Shown here: positions 33,288-41,635 of the stretch, one piece after another
Layout of the letters: every line of letters begins with the position of its first letter
How positions within the stretch are numbered: position 1 is the stretch's first letter
Origin: an uncultured Pseudophaeobacter sp.
GTDB taxonomy: Bacteria; Pseudomonadota; Alphaproteobacteria; Rhodobacterales; Rhodobacteraceae
DNA: 57,423 bases
Assembly: GCA_905479575.1 (NCBI GenBank)
Contig: CAJQNB010000019.1
Location: 1 to 57,423 of the forward strand
Direction of reading: 5' to 3'
Translations under genes and position numbers: made by a program
Notes under the pieces: generated by a model
Told to the model about the DNA's origin: nothing
Database searches by the model: none
What the model saw: only the letters and a program-made list of their open reading frames with translations

Positions 33288-34550
33288 CTAGGCAGATTTG
33301 CGCAAAAGCGCCATGTAAAACCCGTCTATCCCGCCCTGCTGGGGCCAATAGTCTGGCCGCAGACGCAAGCCACCTTCTTCGGTGATCCAGGCCGGATCAA
33401 TCCCCAGCGGCGGCAGCACATCGCGGTCCACGGTCATATCCGGGAACATCTCCAGCGCCTCCTCTACTTGGCACTCGCCCTCATCCGGCAGCAACGAACA
33501 GGTGCAAAACACCATGCGACCACCGGGTTTTACCAGGCTCCAGGCATGGGCCAGCATCTGCGCCTGCAGCTCGATCAGCGCACCAAAGGCGCTGCCGTCT
33601 TTGGCATGGGGCAGGTCCGGGTGGCGCCGAATAGTGCCGGTTGCCGAACAAGGCGCATCCAGCAACACCGCATCAAACTGCCCGTTCTGCTCCAACGCAT
33701 CCCCCACAACCAGATCAGCTGTCAGCCCGGTCCGGGTGAGGTTTTCCTGCAACCGTTCCATCCTGGCGGCCGAGGTATCCACGGCCGTCACGCTGGCACC
33801 GCTGGCCGCCATCTGCATGGTCTTGCCCCCAGGTGCAGCACAGAGATCCAGCACCCGCTCGCCCGCTTTGGCCTGCAACATCTGGGCGGGCAAGGCGGCG
33901 GCAGCATCCTGCACCCACCAGTCACCTGCACCATAGCCGGCCAGGGCCGAAACCTGACCGGCCTCTTGCAACCGGAGTGATCCTGTCGCCAGGGCAGTCC
34001 CGCCCAACGGCGTCAGATCCGCGCCCGGCTTGCCGGTGATATCCAGGGGCGCCCCGGCATAGTGCGCAGCCTCGATCTCCAGCATCGCCTCAGCCCCCCA
34101 GGCCTCCGCCAGGGGCTTGCGCAGCCATTTGGGCAGGCGCGGCACCCGCAGCTTTGCCCATTCCGCCGGGCCTTGCTCCGCCACTTTGCGCAAAACCGCG
34201 TTGACCAGGCCTTTCAGCTGTCCATGGCGGCGATGCTTAGAGATAATTGCCACCATATCGTTGACCACACCATGCGCCGCCGCCCCGTGGCACAGCTCAA
34301 CCGCGCCCAGACGCAGCGCATTCTGTACGGTCAGCGGTGTCGATTTCTTCAGGTGTTTTTGCAGCACCCGATCGGCGCGTTCCAGGCTGCGCAGGGTTTG
34401 CAGGGTCAACCGCTGGGTCCGGGCGCGATCTTCGGGCGTCAGACGCTCCAAGGCGCCCGCCGCATAACATTCCGCCAGAAGGCGCCCTTCACCCAGAACC
34501 TGATCCAAAAGATAGATCACCGTACGGCGGGCCTGAGTTCCATCGGACAT
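33288..34550 (-). CDS. rsmB: 16S rRNA m5C967 methyltransferase RsmB
   Basis: A 420-residue SAM-dependent RNA methyltransferase. The N-terminal NusB-like domain (1-135) contains LTLQTLRSLERADRVL and HGVVNDMVAI. The C-terminal Rossmann domain contains VLDLCAAPGGKTMQMA (SAM site), LLDAPCSATGTIRRHPD (motif IV Cys) and VFCTCSLLPDEGE (motif VI nucleophile Cys). AAGGAGAGC precedes the ATG at 34550. First gene of the minus-strand purH–lspA cluster. It diverges from the SDHAF4 gene. Confidence 0.95.
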   Translation of the reverse strand: MSDGTQARRTVIYLLDQVLGEGRLLAECYAAGALERLTPEDRARTQRLTLQTLRSLERADRVLQKHLKKSTPLTVQNALRLGAVELCHGAAAHGVVNDMVAIISKHRRHGQLKGLVNAVLRKVAEQGPAEWAKLRVPRLPKWLRKPLAEAWGAEAMLEIEAAHYAGAPLDITGKPGADLTPLGGTALATGSLRLQEAGQVSALAGYGAGDWWVQDAAAALPAQMLQAKAGERVLDLCAAPGGKTMQMAASGASVTAVDTSAARMERLQENLTRTGLTADLVVGDALEQNGQFDAVLLDAPCSATGTIRRHPDLPHAKDGSAFGALIELQAQMLAHAWSLVKPGGRMVFCTCSLLPDEGECQVEEALEMFPDMTVDRDVLPPLGIDPAWITEEGGLRLRPDYWPQQGGIDGFYMALLRKSA

Positions 34551-34665
34551 TGCTGCTCTCCTTGGCATAGACGCGCGCCCCGCTTGCCACAGCGCCGACG
34601 CCAGAGGTGGCTTGTCCCCACCAAAAAGGGGCGTATATCATGGCCACAGCATAAAGGAACCCGCC

Positions 34666-34878
34666 ATGAGCGCCGAAACCCCGCCCGCCAAACAGGCTGA
34701 ACCAACCATTGATCCCGATCTGCCCGCCGCCGCCCAGCGCGCCCTGGCAGAAGCCGCCGAACGACGCAAAGCCGCAGAGGCCAAAGCCAAGCCACCGGTA
34801 GAGCTGGGCGGGCGCGACGGCCTGGACCCGGCCCGCTACGGCGACTGGGAAAAAAAAGGCATCGCCATCGACTTTTGA
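34666..34878 (+). CDS. Succinate dehydrogenase assembly factor 4 family (DUF1674) protein
   Basis: A 70-residue protein. The conserved C-terminal block VELGGRDGLDPARYGDWEKK followed by GIAIDF is the SDHAF4/DUF1674 signature; the N-terminal half is Ala/Glu/Lys-rich and probably disordered. In mitochondria SDHAF4 binds the flavinylated SdhA subunit and protects it before assembly. A similar role in this bacterium follows from homology only. ATG at 34666 has AAAGGAAC upstream. Followed 28 bp later by the NIPSNAP gene. Confidence 0.92.
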   Translation: MSAETPPAKQAEPTIDPDLPAAAQRALAEAAERRKAAEAKAKPPVELGGRDGLDPARYGDWEKKGIAIDF

Positions 34879-34906
34879 GGCCCTGTTTTTGCAAGGATCA
34901 CCGCTG

Positions 34907-35239
34907 ATGATTCTGGAAATCCGCCGCTACACCCTGCACCCAGGCCAGCGCGAGACCTCTATTAAGGTCTTTGAAGAGATGAACCGCGCCGCTCTGCGCG
35001 AGGCCGGCATGTTGGTCTTTGGCCCACTGCGCGACCTCGACGATCCAGACAAAGTCCATTGGATGCGCGCCTTTCAAAACCTTGAACACCGCGATGCAAT
35101 CAAACAGGCCTTCTACGACGGTCCGGTCTGGGCGCAAGACGTCGAACCCTTGGTGATGCCACTCATTGCCCATTATGAGGCCTCAGTGGTGGAAACCACC
35201 CAGGGTTTTGAGGGCTTTAACGAGACCGCCTCACTCTGA
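34907..35239 (+). CDS. NIPSNAP family protein
   Basis: A 110-residue dimeric alpha+beta-barrel (ferredoxin-like) protein. It starts with MILEIRRYTLHPGQRETSIKV and contains RDLDDPDKVHWMRAFQNLEHR, typical of NIPSNAP. Bacterial members have no defined function. The AAGGA upstream supports the ATG at 34907. It may share a transcript with the SDHAF4 gene and converges on dapB. Confidence 0.9.
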   Translation: MILEIRRYTLHPGQRETSIKVFEEMNRAALREAGMLVFGPLRDLDDPDKVHWMRAFQNLEHRDAIKQAFYDGPVWAQDVEPLVMPLIAHYEASVVETTQGFEGFNETASL

Positions 35240-35286
35240 TCCCGGCGACAAAGCCCATATCCAGATCAATAGACTAGGGCTTTCAT

Positions 35287-35331
35287 CTTTCTAAAAATAC
35301 CTCCGCCGGAGGCAGCGGCCTGCAAAGGCCG
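35287..35331 (-). terminator. Tandem hairpin terminator of dapB
   Basis: Read on the minus strand, a first stem GCGGCC/GGCCGC (35314-35331) is followed by CCTCCG-G-CGGAGG (35300-35312) and then TATTTTTAG. The second hairpin with TATTTTT is a form seen downstream of many genes in this bacterial group. Confidence 0.8.
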
Positions 35332-35349
35332 CCCCTGCAACCTGGCCTG

Positions 35350-36159
35350 TCAAAGCCCCAGAACATCCAGCATGTCATATTCGCCCGGTGCCTTATCCTG
35401 GCCCCACAACGCGGCTTTCAAAGCGCCACGGGCAAAGATCGCCCGGTCAGTGGCCATGTGGCGCAATACGATGCGCTCCCCAGCGGCGGCAAACAGCACG
35501 TCATGCTCCCCGACGATGTCACCACCCCGGATGGCGCTAAACCCGATATCGCCGCGCTTGCGCGCGCCCGTAATGCCATCACGCCCAGAGTCCGAGACAT
35601 CCGACAGGGTCACACCGCGCCCCTCGGCGGCGGCCTCGCCCAGCATCAGCGCGGTGCCCGAGGGCGCGTCGACCTTGTGATGGTGATGGGCCTCGATCAC
35701 CTCAATATCAAAATCCTCATCCAGGGCTGCGGCGACCTTTTTGGTCAGCTGCACCAAAAGATTGACCCCCAGGCTCATATTGCCGGCCCGCACCAGAACC
35801 GCATGGCGTGCTGCGGGTTCCAGCTGGGCGATCTGCGCCTCGGACATGCCGGTGGTGCCAATCACATGCACCGCCCGTGCCTGCGCCGCCAGTTTGGAGA
35901 AGGCAAGCGTCGCCTCCGGTGAAGTGAAATCAATCACCGCCTGGGCCTTTGAAAAGGCCTCCAGCGGATCATCGGTGACCACGACACCAATGGCGCTGCC
36001 CCCCATGGCAAGCCCCAGATCCTGACCAACCCAGGCATGGCCCGCGCGTTCCACTGCCCCAACCAGCCGTGCCTTGTCGCTGTCCAGAACCGTCTTGATC
36101 AACATCTGCCCCATACGGCCAGAAGCCCCTGTAATCACGATGCCTGGTGTCTCGGTCAT
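35350..36159 (-). CDS. dapB: 4-hydroxy-tetrahydrodipicolinate reductase
   Basis: A 269-residue NAD(P)H-dependent enzyme of the diaminopimelate/lysine pathway. The nucleotide site is [13 protein letters not shown], the substrate/catalytic motif is [18 protein letters not shown], and the C-terminal [13 protein letters not shown] is typical. Its presence shows lysine is made by the DAP route, which supports a catabolic reading of the saccharopine genes at 7.4-9.9 kb. Single gene, divergent from rbfA. Confidence 0.97.
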   Translation of the reverse strand: MTETPGIVITGASGRMGQMLIKTVLDSDKARLVGAVERAGHAWVGQDLGLAMGGSAIGVVVTDDPLEAFSKAQAVIDFTSPEATLAFSKLAAQARAVHVIGTTGMSEAQIAQLEPAARHAVLVRAGNMSLGVNLLVQLTKKVAAALDEDFDIEVIEAHHHHKVDAPSGTALMLGEAAAEGRGVTLSDVSDSGRDGITGARKRGDIGFSAIRGGDIVGEHDVLFAAAGERIVLRHMATDRAIFARGALKAALWGQDKAPGEYDMLDVLGL

Positions 36160-36270
36160 TGCTGTGGTCCTCGCCCTTGGATGGATGGATCGTAGAAAAA
36201 CTCTGCTGGTTTTCTCCTACCCGCTTGGCGATGACTTGGCAAAGGGGTGGTTTCGGCTTAGATCCAAGAT

Positions 36271-36666
36271 ATGGCAAAGAACAAATCTCCCGAGGGGCGC
36301 GCCCCCTCCCAACGGCAGCTGCGCGTCGGCGAGCTGATCCGCCGGACCCTGTCCGAAGTCCTGTCCCGTGGTGAACTGCACGATCCCGAGCTAAACCGCA
36401 TGTCGATCACCGTTGGCGAGGTACGGGTGACCCCGGATCTGCGTATCGCCACCGCCTATGTGCTGCCTTTGGGCGGCAAGGGGCAGGAGGATCTGCTCAA
36501 GCTGCTGGCCCGCAACAAATGGGAGTTGCGCACCCTTGCGGGCAAGAAACTGGGGATGAAATACACTCCCGATCTGCGGTTCCAGCTGGATCTTACCTAT
36601 GATCAGATGGATGCCACCCGGCGGATGCTGGAACAAGACGCGGTGCGCCGCGATCTTGAGGATTGA
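36271..36666 (+). CDS. rbfA: 30S ribosome-binding factor RbfA
   Basis: A 131-residue KH-like cold-shock and 16S maturation factor. Signatures: [38 protein letters not shown] and the tail [18 protein letters not shown]. First gene of rbfA–phosphodiester glycosidase–truB. The next gene starts inside its stop codon region. Confidence 0.96.
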   Translation: MAKNKSPEGRAPSQRQLRVGELIRRTLSEVLSRGELHDPELNRMSITVGEVRVTPDLRIATAYVLPLGGKGQEDLLKLLARNKWELRTLAGKKLGMKYTPDLRFQLDLTYDQMDATRRMLEQDAVRRDLED

Positions 36667-37430
36667 TCCTTAGGGCTCTCATACTGCTGGCGGCCCTCTG
36701 GGTCTTGCCAGTGGTCGGGCCTATCGTTGGACCGGCAGACGCCGGCGACAGCAGCGCGGTCAGCTGCAGCGATCTCAGCTACGAAGGCAATCGCTATACG
36801 ATCTGCGACGTTGATGCGACCCGGGCCCAGCTGAAACTGTTCCTGCGCGACGACAAAGACCAGGTATTTGGCCATTTCTCCAACATCGCAAAGGCGCTGA
36901 AATCTGAAGGCAAAGAGCTGGTCTTTGCCACCAATGCCGGGATGTATCACGCCAATCGCGCCCCTGTTGGCCTGTATATCGAAGACGGCAAGCAAGAAAT
37001 GCGGCTGATCCCCAATGCCGGCCCTGGCAACTTTGGCCTGCTGCCCAATGGGGTGTTCTGCCTGCGCCAGGGGCGCGCCGATGTGTTTGAAACCCTGGCT
37101 TTTCGCGATGTCGGCATCAGCTGCAACTCAGCCACCCAATCGGGGCCAATGCTGGTGATCAACGGCGAGCTGCACCCGCGATTTCTGCCCAATTCGACCT
37201 CTGCCTACATCCGCAACGGCGTTGGCACCTCAGCCGATGGCAGCCGCGTGGTTTTTGCCATTTCACGCAATGCGGTGACCTTTCACCAGTTTGGCAGCCT
37301 GTTTCGCGACCACCTGCAGCTGCCCAACGCGCTTTATTTTGATGGCAATATCTCGCGGCTGCATGCGCCGCAGATCGGACGCAGTGATGCGGGTTTCATG
37401 ATGGGGCCCATTGTGGGCGTGGTTGAGTAA
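36663..37430 (+). CDS. Phosphodiester glycosidase (NAGPA/DUF2233) family protein
   Basis: A 255-residue protein with a signal peptide ([19 protein letters not shown], cleavage near ADA-GDS), thus likely periplasmic. The catalytic domain shows [47 protein letters not shown] and [12 protein letters not shown], the phosphodiester glycosidase fold that removes sugar-1-phosphodiester caps. Natural substrate unknown. The best start is a TTG at 36663 that overlaps the rbfA TGA, with GAGG upstream; no ATG is available before the signal peptide. A conserved position between rbfA and truB suggests coupled expression rather than a functional tie to ribosome assembly. Confidence 0.87.
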   Translation: MILRALILLAALWVLPVVGPIVGPADAGDSSAVSCSDLSYEGNRYTICDVDATRAQLKLFLRDDKDQVFGHFSNIAKALKSEGKELVFATNAGMYHANRAPVGLYIEDGKQEMRLIPNAGPGNFGLLPNGVFCLRQGRADVFETLAFRDVGISCNSATQSGPMLVINGELHPRFLPNSTSAYIRNGVGTSADGSRVVFAISRNAVTFHQFGSLFRDHLQLPNALYFDGNISRLHAPQIGRSDAGFMMGPIVGVVE

Positions 37431-37535
37431 ACCATCAGCGCCCAGGGGAGGCCTGCCCCAGTGAGCGACAGCAGAATTGACAGGGCTACTTCCTTGGGAT
37501 AGGCCGCGCGCCTCACTAGAATTTAGGGAACAGGC

Positions 37536-38450
37536 ATGGCACGCAAACGCAAAGGCCGCGATATTTCGGGTTGGCTGGTGGTGGATAAACCCGCCGGGCT
37601 GACTTCCACCGCCGTGGTGAACAAGGTGCGCTGGGCGCTGGAGGCCAAGAAGGCCGGCCATGCAGGCACTCTGGATCCCGAAGCAACCGGCGTGCTGGCC
37701 ATTGCCCTGGGGGAAGCCACCAAGACCGTTCCCTATATTACCGATGCGCTAAAGGCCTATAGCTTTACCGTGCGGCTGGGTCAGGCCACCAATACCGATG
37801 ACGCCGAGGGCGAAGTCATTGCCGCCAGCGAGGCGCGGCCCAGTGACGATGAAATCAAAGAGGCCCTGTCGCAGTTCATTGGCGACATCCAGCAAATCCC
37901 GCCCAAGTTTTCTGCCGTCAAAATCGACGGTCAGCGCGCCTATAAACTGGCCCGCGACGGGGATGAGGATTTTGAAATCGCCGCGCGGCCCCTGTGGGTC
38001 GAAGAGCTGGTGCTGGTGGACCGCCCCGACGCCGATCACGTGGTGCTGGAAATGACCTGTGGCAAAGGCGGCTATGTGCGCTCCATCGCCCGTGATCTGG
38101 GCGCCGCGCTGGGCTGCCATGGCCATGTAAAAGTGCTGCGCCGCATCTGGTCCGGCCCCTTTGAGGCCGCCGATGGGCTGACCCTGGACGAGGTATTGCG
38201 CATGGAGCGCACCCCCGAACTGGACACCCATCTGCGCCCATTGGAAGAGGGACTGGCCGAGTTGCCCGAGCTGAAATGCACCCCCGAAGGCGCCACCCGT
38301 CTGCGCAATGGCAACCCCGGCATGGTGCTGGCCTCAGACCTGGAATACGGCGATGAAGCCTGGGCCTCGCTGGATGGCAAGGCCGTCGCCGTGGGCATCT
38401 ACAAGGCGGGCGAGCTGCATCCCTCCAGGGTGTTCGTGCAGCCCGACTGA
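37536..38450 (+). CDS. truB: tRNA pseudouridine-55 synthase TruB
   Basis: A 304-residue enzyme making pseudouridine 55 in the T-arm of tRNAs. The catalytic motif is [15 protein letters not shown] with Asp47. Other family blocks are [35 protein letters not shown] in pieces, and [17 protein letters not shown]-terminal PUA-like region begins near residue 245. The start follows TAGGGAACAGGC. Confidence 0.96.
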   Translation: MARKRKGRDISGWLVVDKPAGLTSTAVVNKVRWALEAKKAGHAGTLDPEATGVLAIALGEATKTVPYITDALKAYSFTVRLGQATNTDDAEGEVIAASEARPSDDEIKEALSQFIGDIQQIPPKFSAVKIDGQRAYKLARDGDEDFEIAARPLWVEELVLVDRPDADHVVLEMTCGKGGYVRSIARDLGAALGCHGHVKVLRRIWSGPFEAADGLTLDEVLRMERTPELDTHLRPLEEGLAELPELKCTPEGATRLRNGNPGMVLASDLEYGDEAWASLDGKAVAVGIYKAGELHPSRVFVQPD

Positions 38451-38461
38451 AGCCGCCCCGA

Positions 38462-38490
38462 GCAAGCCCGCTCTTAACGGCTGGGCTTGC
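38462..38490 (+). terminator. Stem-loop after truB
   Basis: GCAAGCCC (38462-38469) pairs with GGGCTTGC (38483-38490), 13-nt loop, no T-tract. It may be a weak terminator or a processing site before the DUF1643 gene. Confidence 0.4.
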
Positions 38491-38521
38491 CTCGTGACGA
38501 CGGGACTGGCAGGACAGCGCC

Positions 38522-39028
38522 ATGATCACCCGCAGCCATACCAAGGGCGACGCGCCCTCCACCGCCGTCTATTCCGATTGCGAGACCTTTCGCTACAGCC
38601 TCACCCGTGTCTGGGACCCAGCGGGGCAGCGGGTGATGTTTGTCATGCTGAACCCCTCCAAGGCGACCGAAGTGCAGAACGACCCCACCATCGAGCGCTG
38701 CGAACGGCGCGCCCGCGCCCTGGGCTTTGGTGGGTTTCAGGCCACCAATATTTTTGCCATCCGCGCCACCGATCCAAAGGTGATGCGCAGGGCTGCCGAC
38801 CCGGAAGGTCCCGACAACAGGGCGGCGATCCTTAAGGGGCTGGACTGGGCCGATGTGGTGATCTGTGCCTGGGGCACCCATGGCGCCCACCGCGACCAGG
38901 GCGTCGAGATCGAGACCCTGCTGCGTGCCAGTGGCAGACCGTTGCACCACCTGGGTCTCAGCAAACACGGTCACCCCAAACACCCGCTCTATATTGCCTA
39001 CAGCCAACGCCCCCTGCACTGGGATTAA
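38522..39028 (+). CDS. DUF1643 domain protein
   Basis: A 168-residue protein that matches DUF1643 throughout: FRYSLTRVWDPAGQRVMFVM, LNPSKATEVQNDPTIERCER, GGFQATNIFAIRATDPKVM, and the C-terminal GLSKHGHPKHPLYIAYSQ. Function unknown; the family is found near restriction, repair and housekeeping genes and conserved polar residues suggest an enzyme. No signal peptide. Lies after truB with a stem-loop between. Confidence 0.9.
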   Translation: MITRSHTKGDAPSTAVYSDCETFRYSLTRVWDPAGQRVMFVMLNPSKATEVQNDPTIERCERRARALGFGGFQATNIFAIRATDPKVMRRAADPEGPDNRAAILKGLDWADVVICAWGTHGAHRDQGVEIETLLRASGRPLHHLGLSKHGHPKHPLYIAYSQRPLHWD

Positions 39029-39204
39029 TGCATTTTTAACGGCGGACACATGACTGAATTTACCCCAAGCCTTTGAATTTTAGCGAAAAATATCGTTTAC
39101 CGATGTTCTCTATTTGTTTGGATACAATTAGGGAAAATATGGCAAACTGATCACAAATGAACGGTCAGGATGCGCCCTGCGCTGACTGGTTTTGGAGAGA
39201 TGCT

Positions 39205-40320
39205 ATGTTGTGGATCGCGGGCCTTTTGGGCCTCATGGGAATCGGTGGTGCTGCCCTGCTGGATTTTGGGGACGACGGGTCCGCAGATGCGACCGACGAG
39301 ACCCAGACCTCTGGCGATGGGTCGGGTCCCAATTCTTCCGACGACATCCCAACCACGCCTGCAGATGAATTCCTGGATGGCGCGACCAGCGGCTCCGATC
39401 AGGGGCTAGAAATTTGCGATTTCATCGACATGGAAAGTGGCGATTCAACCGATCCTGATGACACTGGCGACACCGGCAGCGATACAGGACGGCGACTGAT
39501 CTATGATGGTGACCAGCTCACTGGTTCCGAAATTGCGGATATCCTTGGCGGTAGCGACTTCGACGACGAGCTCCTCGGAGAAGACGGCGATGACCAGATT
39601 AACGGCTATGGCGGCAGTGATTCCATTGACGGCGGCGCCGACGACGACAGGCTGCACGGCGGGACGGGCGACGACACGCTGATCGGCGGCAGCGGCGCTG
39701 ACCTGCTGCACGGCGAATACGGTGATGTCAGCCTGGCAGGCGGCGCAGGCAGCGACAGCCTGTTTGGCCATTTTGGTGCCGATACGCTGATAGGCGGCGA
39801 TGGCGATGATCGGGGCCATGGCGGCCAAGGGGATGATTCGCTTAACGGTGAGGACGGCAACGACGCCCTTCACGGCAATGACGGCAACGACAGTCTGCAA
39901 GGCGGCGCCGGTCAGGACAGCCTGTTTGGTGGCGTGGGAAATGATTTTGTCTGGGGCGCCGATGATGGCACCGACGTGGATTACCTCAATGGCGGCGCTG
40001 GCGACGATACACTGGTTGCCGGAGCTGGCGATATCGTCACTGGCGGCGACGGAGCCGATGAAATCTGGACCGAAGATCTGGCTGGCAGCGGCGAAGCCGT
40101 CCAGCTGATGGATTTTGACAGCGCCGAGGATCAGCTGGTGGTGTTCTGGAACCCGGACAGCGAACCCGAGCCCGAGATTTCGATTGAGCCAGACAGTGAC
40201 GACCCCGACCAGCAGATCATTCGCGTCAACGGAGCAGAGGTTTTGCGCCTCACCGGGGCCGAAGGGCTGAGCGTTGGGGATATTGCTTTGGTGGATGCCC
40301 AGCTTGGCCTCACAGTCTAG
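39205..40320 (+). CDS. RTX calcium-binding repeat protein with N-terminal membrane helix
   Basis: About 371 residues. A short hydrophobic N-terminus ([19 protein letters not shown]) is followed by a very acidic Thr/Ser/Asp linker (20-115). Then come about ten glycine/aspartate nonapeptide repeats (GGxGxDxLx; residues about 130-290), such as [19 protein letters not shown]. The C-terminal ~80 residues form a distinct domain ending in [20 protein letters not shown]. Ca2+ would fold the repeats outside the cell. Type I secreted RTX proteins lack an N-terminal signal, so the hydrophobic start is a lineage-specific feature that may anchor the protein. The start at 39205 has GGAGAG 6 bp upstream; an in-frame ATG at 39157 is a weaker alternative. 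No type I secretion genes are nearby. Confidence 0.88.
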   Translation: MLWIAGLLGLMGIGGAALLDFGDDGSADATDETQTSGDGSGPNSSDDIPTTPADEFLDGATSGSDQGLEICDFIDMESGDSTDPDDTGDTGSDTGRRLIYDGDQLTGSEIADILGGSDFDDELLGEDGDDQINGYGGSDSIDGGADDDRLHGGTGDDTLIGGSGADLLHGEYGDVSLAGGAGSDSLFGHFGADTLIGGDGDDRGHGGQGDDSLNGEDGNDALHGNDGNDSLQGGAGQDSLFGGVGNDFVWGADDGTDVDYLNGGAGDDTLVAGAGDIVTGGDGADEIWTEDLAGSGEAVQLMDFDSAEDQLVVFWNPDSEPEPEISIEPDSDDPDQQIIRVNGAEVLRLTGAEGLSVGDIALVDAQLGLTV

Positions 40321-40368
40321 GCTGGTCGGGTCGCATGCCAAATAGGTAAGGCCGGATGATCTAGCCCG

Positions 40369-40416
40369 GAAAAGGCAGGCGTTTTGACTGCAATTGCAGT
40401 TCTGCTTTGCCTTTTC
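40369..40416. promoter_or_regulatory. Nested inverted repeat between the RTX gene and rpsO
   Basis: Arms GAAAAGGCA (40369-40377) and TGCCTTTTC (40408-40416) enclose a perfect 14-bp palindrome ACTGCAATTGCAGT (40387-40400). It may act as a bidirectional transcript end for the RTX gene or a regulator site in the rpsO promoter (TTGACT at 40384). Confidence 0.5.
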
Positions 40417-40547
40417 TTACAGTTCCGCCTATACGCCCGCATCTGCCTCGGCTTCCCAAGGGATTCGCGGCGGTTTCTACTCCATGGGCCTGCGCTGGAC
40501 GACATCCCGGCCTGTGCCATCACTCTAACCTTTTAAAGGAGACCCCG

Positions 40548-40817
40548 ATGTCGATCACAGCTGAAGAAAAAGCACGCCTGATGAAAGAATTCGCAACCAA
40601 AGAAGGCGACACCGGTTCGCCCGAAGTCCAGGTTGCTATCCTTACCTCGCGCATCAACACCCTGACCGAGCACTTCAAAACCCACAAGAAAGACAACCAC
40701 GGTCGTCGTGGCCTTTTGAAAATGGTTGCTCTGCGTCGGAAACTGCTGGACTACACCAAAGGCAAAGATGTGGCCCGTTACCAGGACCTGATCAAACGCC
40801 TTGGCATCCGCCGCTAA
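40548..40817 (+). CDS. rpsO: 30S ribosomal protein S15
   Basis: An 89-residue primary 16S rRNA-binding protein. Signatures: [41 protein letters not shown] and [24 protein letters not shown]. Strong AAAGGAGA ribosome site. In most bacteria pnp follows directly; here a terminator and about 3.3 kb of other genes intervene. Confidence 0.98.
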   Translation: MSITAEEKARLMKEFATKEGDTGSPEVQVAILTSRINTLTEHFKTHKKDNHGRRGLLKMVALRRKLLDYTKGKDVARYQDLIKRLGIRR

Positions 40818-40841
40818 GAATACCAATCCTTCTGGATTATC

Positions 40842-40874
40842 AACGCCCGCTCAGATTTGAGCGGGCGTTTTTTT
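40842..40874 (+). terminator. Rho-independent terminator of rpsO
   Basis: AACGCCCGCTCA (40842-40853) pairs perfectly with TGAGCGGGCGTT (40858-40869), 4-nt loop, followed by a run of Ts to 40874. Confidence 0.95.
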
Positions 40875-40987
40875 GTCTTTTGTCTCCCCCCGACTCAGGC
40901 GCGCTTGCATCGGGTGGGACCGAGCGGTAAGAGGTTCTGATACGTTATAACATTTGTGTACTCATGCAGCCTCACCCTCTCCGCCAT

Positions 40988-41269
40988 ATGGCCAAACGTA
41001 ACCTGGGCGAAACGCGGGTAAAACGCCGCCGACGCCGCGAAGATCCGATGCAGGTCTACGATCAATTGCCGCGCGACCTGCGCCTGTGGATGCAGAGCGC
41101 CAAATTGCCCTGGTCACCAGCCTCCTGCCGCAGGGTCTGGCTCAAAACCAAAGCCAGGGGCGACAGTCTGGAACAGGCCCTGGCGAGTCTCGACCGGGCC
41201 GAGGCCGCAACGCTGGCCCGCAGCGAAAAGCCTCTGCAGGGGCAGGCTTTGCCAGACAGGCGATCATAG
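40988..41269 (+). CDS. DUF6525 family protein
   Basis: A 93-residue basic protein (101 if started at 40964). It carries MAKRNLGETRVKRRRRREDP, then MQVYDQLPRDLRLWMQSAKLPWSPASC and a C-terminal helical A-ASLDRAEAATLAR. This is the DUF6525 family of Rhodobacterales, function unknown; the Arg-rich N-terminus suggests nucleic-acid binding. Neither start has a Shine-Dalgarno site. A TATAAC-like -10 (40946-40951) just upstream of 40964 could give a leaderless message. Confidence 0.75.
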   Translation: MAKRNLGETRVKRRRRREDPMQVYDQLPRDLRLWMQSAKLPWSPASCRRVWLKTKARGDSLEQALASLDRAEAATLARSEKPLQGQALPDRRS

Positions 41270-41436
41270 CGCTGGCGGCGGCAGCACGGTGCAGAACATC
41301 TCCCAATGCGCCGCCGACCCCTACACTTTTGGATATACCCTGCCCCTATCGCTCCCCAAAACCTCCCCCTGCATATCTTAGCCGGGGCAAAGAAATCAGG
41401 TACTCAGGTCGTACAACAACTACGAGGAGACGTACC

Positions 41437-41604
41437 TTGACCTTTTCACTGAGCCTGCACAGATCCATGCAAAAAGGCGATTTCAAGCCTTTGATCCTGA
41501 AACGCACCAGAGCAAAAACCAGCCCGGCCCAGCCCTTGGGACCTGTCTATGGCCCCGCCACGCGCAAGGTGCGACTGCCAAAGTTCAAACAGACCGCGGT
41601 ATAA
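41437..41604 (+). CDS. Small basic hypothetical protein (55 aa)
   Basis: A 55-residue frame starting at TTG with an excellent GAGGAGA 6 bp upstream. It reads LTFSLSLHRSMQKGDFKPLI and ends RKVRLPKFKQTAV; strongly basic (Lys/Arg in the second half), with no hydrophobic stretch. An internal ATG is at codon 11. I recognise no family. The ribosome site and the position in a gap between genes argue that it is real. Could bind nucleic acid or be secreted poorly; no function proposed. Confidence 0.5.
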   Translation: MTFSLSLHRSMQKGDFKPLILKRTRAKTSPAQPLGPVYGPATRKVRLPKFKQTAV

Positions 41605-41635
41605 GGATCGCCCCGCCCTCCTCTGCGCTATTCAG

